This document shows positions 34,923-38,576 of a stretch of 38,576 bases of DNA, piece after piece (within the stretch, counting starts at the first letter, position 1; the number at the start of each line of letters is the position of its first letter). This DNA comes from Brevibacillus sp. Its GTDB lineage: Bacteria; Bacillota; Bacilli; Brevibacillales; Brevibacillaceae. Under the pieces are notes generated by a model. It made no database searches, was not told where the DNA came from, and worked only from the letters and a program-made list of their open reading frames with translations. The stretch covers positions 1-38,576 of the forward strand of contig JARDZO010000138.1 in assembly GCA_029240815.1 (NCBI GenBank), written 5' to 3'. The position numbers were made by a program, and so were the translations under genes.

Positions 34923-35667
34923 AGTTGTTCCCTCCCAAAAACGACAGTGCGTCAATGATCTTCTGGAAGAACACCTGGCGACTCTCTCCCCGGTACATTT
35001 CGTTGTGCAACTGGCCATCCTTGATAAAAATAACGCGGTGGCAATAGCTCGCTGCCAAGGCATCATGCGTCACCATCATCATCGTCGTATTTTCCGATTT
35101 ATTGATCGCTTCCAGCGTTTCCATCACGCTTCGCGATGATTTCGAATCGAGATTGCCCGTCGGTTCATCTGCGAGCAAGAGCGACGGCGTGTGGATGATG
35201 GCGCGTGCGATCGCCGTCCGTTGTCGCTGTCCGCCAGATACTTCGAACGTGCGCTTGTCCAGGATTTCCTGGATGCCCAGCTTAGCAGCGATCGTCTGCA
35301 GCTTTTCCTCCATGACCGTTACGCTCTCACCCTCCAGCGTGAGCGGCAGTACGATATTTTCTCCGATCGTCAGCGTATCGAGCAGATTAAAGTCTTGAAA
35401 GACGAATCCCAGCTCCTTGCGCCGAAACAGCGCGAGCTTATCTTTTTTTAATAAATGAGGGTTGGTTCCATTTAAAAAAACGGCTCCTGAAGTCGGAGCG
35501 TCGATGGTGGAGATCATGTTTAACAGCGTGGTTTTCCCGCTGCCTGACGGTCCCATGATGCCCACAAACTCTCCTCTGCGAATCGTAAAATCTATATCAG
35601 TCAGCGCGCGGTAAGTAACCTTGCCTCCGTATATTTTACTCAGACTTTTCACCTGCAACATGTCCAT
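34897..35667 (-). CDS. Bce-type ABC transporter ATPase
   Basis: A 256-residue ATPase of the MacB/BceA type: [33 protein letters not shown] (Walker A), FVFQDFNLLDTLTIGENI (Q-loop), VSGGQRQRTAIARAI (signature), LLLADEPTGNLDSK (Walker B), and the H-loop in VTHDALAA. ATG 35665-35667 follows AAAGGGG. A promoter with a conserved operator lies in the 3' end of the kinase gene, so the transporter can be induced separately from its regulators. Confidence 0.95.
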   Translation of the reverse strand: MDMLQVKSLSKIYGGKVTYRALTDIDFTIRRGEFVGIMGPSGSGKTTLLNMISTIDAPTSGAVFLNGTNPHLLKKDKLALFRRKELGFVFQDFNLLDTLTIGENIVLPLTLEGESVTVMEEKLQTIAAKLGIQEILDKRTFEVSGGQRQRTAIARAIIHTPSLLLADEPTGNLDSKSSRSVMETLEAINKSENTTMMMVTHDALAASYCHRVIFIKDGQLHNEMYRGESRQVFFQKIIDALSFLGGNNYDLSTIRV

Positions 35668-35697
35668 CGGTCTTACCCCTTTCTCACCTTCATTCCC

Positions 35698-35762
35698 ACT
35701 ATACGGAAGCGCGCTTCGTACCGCCATCGAATTAACTTTCAGCTTTCTTACGATCTTGTAAG
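35698..35762 (-). promoter_or_regulatory. Inducible promoter and operator of the Bce-type ABC genes
   Basis: Read on the minus strand: CTTACAAGATCGTAAG (35747-35762), CTGAAAGTTAATTCGATGG (35724-35742), then a poor -35 (TGGCGG, 35721-35726), 17 bases, and -10 TATAGT (35698-35703). The same block with its -10 at identical spacing precedes the ECF sigma gene. A weak -35 just downstream of a dyad is typical of a promoter activated by an OmpR-family regulator, most likely the adjacent one. The 17-base spacer also holds the perfect palindrome GAAGCGCGCTTC (35706-35717). Confidence 0.75.
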
Positions 35763-36748
35763 GTTGGGAGTACCGCGGACATGATGACCCGCACCGTCGT
35801 TCCCACACCTACTTCGGATTCCAGCTCTACCCCGTGATGCAAGCGTCCACAAATTTCTTTGACTAAATACAGACCCATTCCCGTTGATTCCGGGTATTTG
35901 CGGCCATTTTCTCCTGTAAAATACGGCTGAAACACACGCCTGATGTCCTCTGGAGGAATGCCGATCCCATAATCCTGCACCTCCAGCGCGACATTCGGGC
36001 CAAGCTCATAAGCACGGATTGTCACCTTGTTACTTTTCCCTGCTGAATAGCGAACAGCATTGGTCAACAGCTGAGTTAAAACAAAGGAAAGCCACTTATC
36101 GTCCGATTCCACTCGCCACTGCTCGTCCACTTTTAGCTCGGGATATACCTGATTACGGATGAACAGACGCTTGTTTTCCGCGAGTACATTTTGTGCCAAA
36201 CTGCGCAGCGTCACCGGTTCTACGAGGAAATCCTGCTCAAATCGATCCAGCCGGGCGATATACAAAACGGTTTCCAGCCCTCGCTTGATCCGATCCACTT
36301 CTTCCCGGACACTTTCTGCCGTCGGATCATCTTCATTTTGCAGCAACAGATGAATGACCGAGATAGGGGTCTTCATCTGATGCACCCACTGCTGCATGAA
36401 CGTCGTATAGTCGCGTTGCTTGTTTTCATACGCATGCAGCTGTTCCTTGTACAGACGGTAATGCTCGAGAAAGGTCTCATCCAGTGCACGGCATAACGCT
36501 GCATTGCCGTGCGTCTGCGTCAATTCCTCCAGCGACTGCACCGAATTGCTCAAGCGCTGGTAGATCGATCGGTGGGTCAAATAACGCACTACCATAAATG
36601 CTCCCGCAAAAAAAATCGACAGGAACACGGCATAAATCATGAGCGATTCGTTCCAATAGCCATCCAGCGAAATGATGAGCAAAAGCAAAATGAGCTGAAC
36701 GAGAAAAAAGACAGCAAAGGCCCATTGATCTCGGAGAAACAGCTTCAT
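35732..36748 (-). CDS. Bce-type intramembrane-sensing histidine kinase
   Basis: A 338-residue kinase with two N-terminal membrane helices (about 11-28 and 37-55) joined by only a few residues (DGYWNES), the mark of BceS-type kinases that do not sense ligand themselves but read the transporter. The phospho-acceptor is H123 in WVHQMKTPISVI. The ATPase domain has the N box LTQLLTNAVRYS, G1 box QDYGIGIP and STGMGLYLVKEI. It overlaps the regulator gene by four bases, and its last codons contain the operator for the transporter genes. Confidence 0.94.
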   Translation of the reverse strand: MKLFLRDQWAFAVFFLVQLILLLLIISLDGYWNESLMIYAVFLSIFFAGAFMVVRYLTHRSIYQRLSNSVQSLEELTQTHGNAALCRALDETFLEHYRLYKEQLHAYENKQRDYTTFMQQWVHQMKTPISVIHLLLQNEDDPTAESVREEVDRIKRGLETVLYIARLDRFEQDFLVEPVTLRSLAQNVLAENKRLFIRNQVYPELKVDEQWRVESDDKWLSFVLTQLLTNAVRYSAGKSNKVTIRAYELGPNVALEVQDYGIGIPPEDIRRVFQPYFTGENGRKYPESTGMGLYLVKEICGRLHHGVELESEVGVGTTVRVIMSAVLPTLQDRKKAES

Positions 36749-37443
36749 TGTCCGTCCTCCCAGACCGCCTTCAAGCGATAGCCAGAGCCACGCACCGTCT
36801 CTACTGCTCCCTCCAGACCCATATCCTTCAGCTTTCCGCGAACTCGTGTAATATAGACGTTCAACGTGTTCTCATCCACAAACTGCTCATCCCAGAGCTT
36901 TTCCAAGAGTCGCTCACGGCTGACGACGCGCGGGTATTGATTCATCAGCGCTTCCAGCAGCAGCGCTTCCTTTTTGCTCAGCTCGACCTTGTTCTCGTGG
37001 ATGGATAGCTCCATTCGTTCCAGGAACAGCTTGAGACCTGCCACCTCGACAGTCCGCTCCCCTTCCTGAGGAGCGTACAAGCCGTAGGCGCGCCGAAGCT
37101 GACTGCGGATTTTTGCCATGACCACATCGTAGTCAAACGGCTTGGTAATGTAGTCATCTGCCCCGTTTTCCAGCGCCATGACCTGGTCCATTTTACTGTC
37201 CCGGGCTGAGATGAACAGGATTGGGCAGTTCGATTCCTGGCGCATTTGACGGCACCAGTAGAACCCGTCGAATTTAGGCAAGTTCACATCGAGCAGAACC
37301 AGATCCGGGTGCACCTCTGTGAACACATCCATGACCCGGTCAAAATGCTCGACATTCACTGTATGATAACCGTATTTTTCCAACTGACTCTGCAGTAATT
37401 GATTGATTTTAGGATCGTCCTCTACGATCATAATGGTCGACAT
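36745..37443 (-). CDS. OmpR-family response regulator of the Bce module
   Basis: A 232-residue regulator. The receiver domain has acidic residues E8-D9-D10, phospho-acceptor D52 in LVLLDVNLPKFDG, and the lysine in ITKPF; a winged-helix DNA-binding domain follows (VELSKKEALLLEALMNQYPRVVSRERLLEKLWDE). It is first in the regulator-kinase-ATPase-permease order of the Bce/PsdR family, and lies downstream of the ECF gene's terminator. The likely binding sites are the two conserved dyads at 35747-35762 and 38130-38145. Confidence 0.95.
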   Translation of the reverse strand: MSTIMIVEDDPKINQLLQSQLEKYGYHTVNVEHFDRVMDVFTEVHPDLVLLDVNLPKFDGFYWCRQMRQESNCPILFISARDSKMDQVMALENGADDYITKPFDYDVVMAKIRSQLRRAYGLYAPQEGERTVEVAGLKLFLERMELSIHENKVELSKKEALLLEALMNQYPRVVSRERLLEKLWDEQFVDENTLNVYITRVRGKLKDMGLEGAVETVRGSGYRLKAVWEDGQ

Positions 37444-37499
37444 CGATTGTAACTCCCCTCATTCCTAAGTCTTGCATGTAATCACCCTCTACTATACCA

Positions 37500-37528
37500 A
37501 AAAAAGGATGGACCTGTTGTCCATCCTA
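37500..37528 (-). terminator. Terminator of the ECF sigma gene
   Basis: GGATGGAC (37506-37513) pairs with GTCCATCC (37519-37526). On the minus strand it runs into TTTTTTT, and it overlaps the sigma stop codon. Confidence 0.9.
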
Positions 37529-38041
37529 AGCTTGGGCCTTCATCATCTGTTGGAGCTTTTTGATTCCGCGAAAATGCAGAATTTTAACCGATGCTTCCGT
37601 TTTTCCCAAGATCTCGGCAATTTCATTCATTCTCAGGTCAGCCAGATACCGGAGCTGAATCACGTTACGCTGATCCGCCGTCAAGGTATGTACCTTTTGC
37701 CACAACACATCCGTCGATTCTTGCGTCATGAGACATTCCTCCGGCAGATCATCCGTTGCCTTCATGGAGGAAAACGTCTCCTGATCGACCGGGCATTCCC
37801 GCTTTTTGCGCATGTGATCGATCAATGCATTATGGGCAATGCGGAAAATCCACGCTCCGAACGGATGGCGGCCATCGTATTGCTCCAGCTTGGAGTATAC
37901 CTTGATGAACACCGTCGTGGTCAGATCCTCGACATCCCAGACATTTTTGACGCGATAGCGAAAATAGCGATATATTTTGGCGGAGTATTCTTCGTAAATT
38001 TGTTGATGATTCAATTGTGGGTATAAGAGTGCGGTATTCAT
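37526..38041 (-). CDS. ECF-type RNA polymerase sigma factor
   Basis: A 171-residue sigma-70 family protein with only regions 2 and 4. Region 2 spans FRYRVKNVWDVEDLTTTVFIKVYSKL to WIFRIAHNALIDHMRKKR (-10 recognition). Region 4 spans LTADQRNVIQLRYLADLRMNEIAEILGKTEASVKILHFRGIKKLQQ (helix-turn-helix, -35 recognition). No anti-sigma gene follows: a terminator overlaps its stop codon, so it is an orphan in this window. GGGAGA precedes the ATG. Control seems to lie at its promoter, which shares the Bce operator. Confidence 0.92.
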   Translation of the reverse strand: MNTALLYPQLNHQQIYEEYSAKIYRYFRYRVKNVWDVEDLTTTVFIKVYSKLEQYDGRHPFGAWIFRIAHNALIDHMRKKRECPVDQETFSSMKATDDLPEECLMTQESTDVLWQKVHTLTADQRNVIQLRYLADLRMNEIAEILGKTEASVKILHFRGIKKLQQMMKAQA

Positions 38042-38080
38042 TATCGATCTCCCATTTCATGATCCGTATGAGTTGATTTC

Positions 38081-38145
38081 ATTGTAAAGGGGATCTGAAG
38101 TGGGAACTATCGAGTTAACTTTCAGGAACCTTACACTTTTGTAAG
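38081..38145 (-). promoter_or_regulatory. Promoter and operator of the ECF sigma gene
   Basis: On the minus strand: CTTACAAAAGTGTAAG (38130-38145), CTGAAAGTTAACTCGATAG (38107-38125), a poor -35 (TAGTTC, 38104-38109), 17 bases, and -10 TACAAT (38081-38086). All elements are offset by exactly 2383 bases from those before the Bce ABC genes, so their mutual spacing is identical. Confidence 0.75.
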
Positions 38146-38340
38146 TTTTTCATGCTGTTGTCGTAATCCATCCCCACCGCTCCCTCTTCGGACAAGTACA
38201 TGATAGCAATCCGATGTGGCAGGAACTCGTAAAGATTGTGGAAAGGTGTGGGAAAAGGAGGCAGTATCTCCCCCCTTTTGGACACGCTCTGGCCACAAAC
38301 CAAGAAAAACGCGGGAAATACACCCACTTCCTTTTTTCCG

Positions 38341-38576
38341 CTTGGTCGGACTGTAGTGGAGGAGAGGAAAAAGGGGAAAACGCTCCAGCTTTATAGGAAC
38401 ACCTACTGGGGGTCATCCCTGTCCGGCTACATGCAAAAAACGAAACCGCGTCCAAAGTAGCCGTCTCCGGGAGTTTTTCAGAGGTGGACGCTTAAAACCG
38501 TGTTTCGTTTTTTCCATTGCGCCTTGGTTGGTGTTCCTAAGATCTTCCGCTTATTTCCCCTTTTTCCTCAGCCAGC
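38341..38576. repeat. Structured repeat element B (may continue past the window)
   Basis: Outer arms GAGGAAAAAGGGGAAA (38364-38379) and TTTCCCCTTTTTCCTC (38554-38569) are perfectly complementary. Inside lie AGGAACACC/GGTGTTCCT (38395-38403, 38530-38538), CGAAAC/GTTTCG (38441-38446, 38502-38507) and GCGTCCA/TGGACGC (38448-38454, 38485-38491). The core and outer arms match element A, while the CGAAAC stem replaces A's GGAAC stem with pairing kept. CCTACTGGGGGT (38402-38413) is shared with element C. No coding frame of note is present between 38150 and the end. Confidence 0.7.

Noticed and set aside
37444..37500. Third copy of the Bce operator before the regulator gene
   Set aside because: The region has GTAA words but no CTTAC-N6-GTAAG dyad and no CTGAAAGTTAA block.
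38107..38125. TGAAAG as a SigW-like ECF promoter -35
   Set aside because: No CGTA-like -10 lies at the right distance in both copies, while a vegetative-type -10 lies at identical spacing in both; an activator site is more likely.

Overview
The window looks like chromosome of a spore-forming Firmicute of the order Bacillales, most probably Brevibacillus or a close relative. The reasons are strong GGAGG-type ribosome sites, frequent GTG/TTG starts, a PurBox (Bacillus PurR operator) before the purine genes, a guanine deaminase of the short Bacillus GuaD type, a Bce-type two-component/ABC module, and monoderm-style lipoproteins. The genus is an inference; no rRNA or marker comparison was possible. 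Base composition looks even and moderate, with no integrase, transposase, tRNA or CRISPR array.

Layout. (1) 1-4035, minus: purine operon purC-purS-purQ-purL-(purF) behind a sigma-A promoter and PurBox pair. (2) 4036-6800, plus: a small terminated transcript, an iron alcohol dehydrogenase and an M29 aminopeptidase. (3) 6800-9310: a palindromic element, a broken membrane-anchored gene, a DUF169 gene and a lipoprotein. (4) 9332-22215, minus: a complete Gram-positive Tad/Flp pilus locus: prepilin peptidase (tadV), cpaB, cpaE/tadZ, tadA/cpaF, tadB, tadC, flp pilin, two TadE-like pseudopilins, two paralogous von Willebrand A (vWA) lipoproteins, a proline-rich secreted protein, a polytopic membrane protein and an unknown soluble protein. 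(5) 22486-23142, plus: a CDGSH iron-sulfur protein and two tiny coupled ORFs. (6) 23216-31841, minus: Lrp/AsnC regulator, a family-5 peptide/glutathione-type ABC importer, a split chromate transporter pair and a gamma-glutamyltransferase. (7) 32452-38041, minus: guanine deaminase, Bce-type regulator/kinase/ABC module and an ECF sigma gene. Structured repeats lie at about 6825-6905, 32062-32250 and 38341-38576.

How it fits together. PurC/S/Q/L make purine intermediates under PurR control. In the Tad locus the ATPase TadA with TadB/TadC would extrude processed Flp pilin, while TadE-like minor pilins and vWA lipoproteins probably form adhesive or cell-wall-spanning parts, replacing the secretin of Gram-negatives. 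The importer plus transferase suggests scavenging of glutathione or gamma-glutamyl peptides. The Bce module probably senses a cell-envelope antibiotic, and a shared operator suggests it also switches on the ECF sigma gene.

Most striking observations: (a) five genes carry clear disruptions: a 5-bp tandem duplication at the purQ start, an in-frame amber codon, two single-base frameshifts in Tad accessory genes, and an internal deletion in the transferase gene; (b) a conserved block of about 40 bp with a -10 box at identical spacing precedes both the Bce ABC genes and the ECF sigma gene; (c) two long structured repeats, and a third partial relative, with compensatory stem changes.
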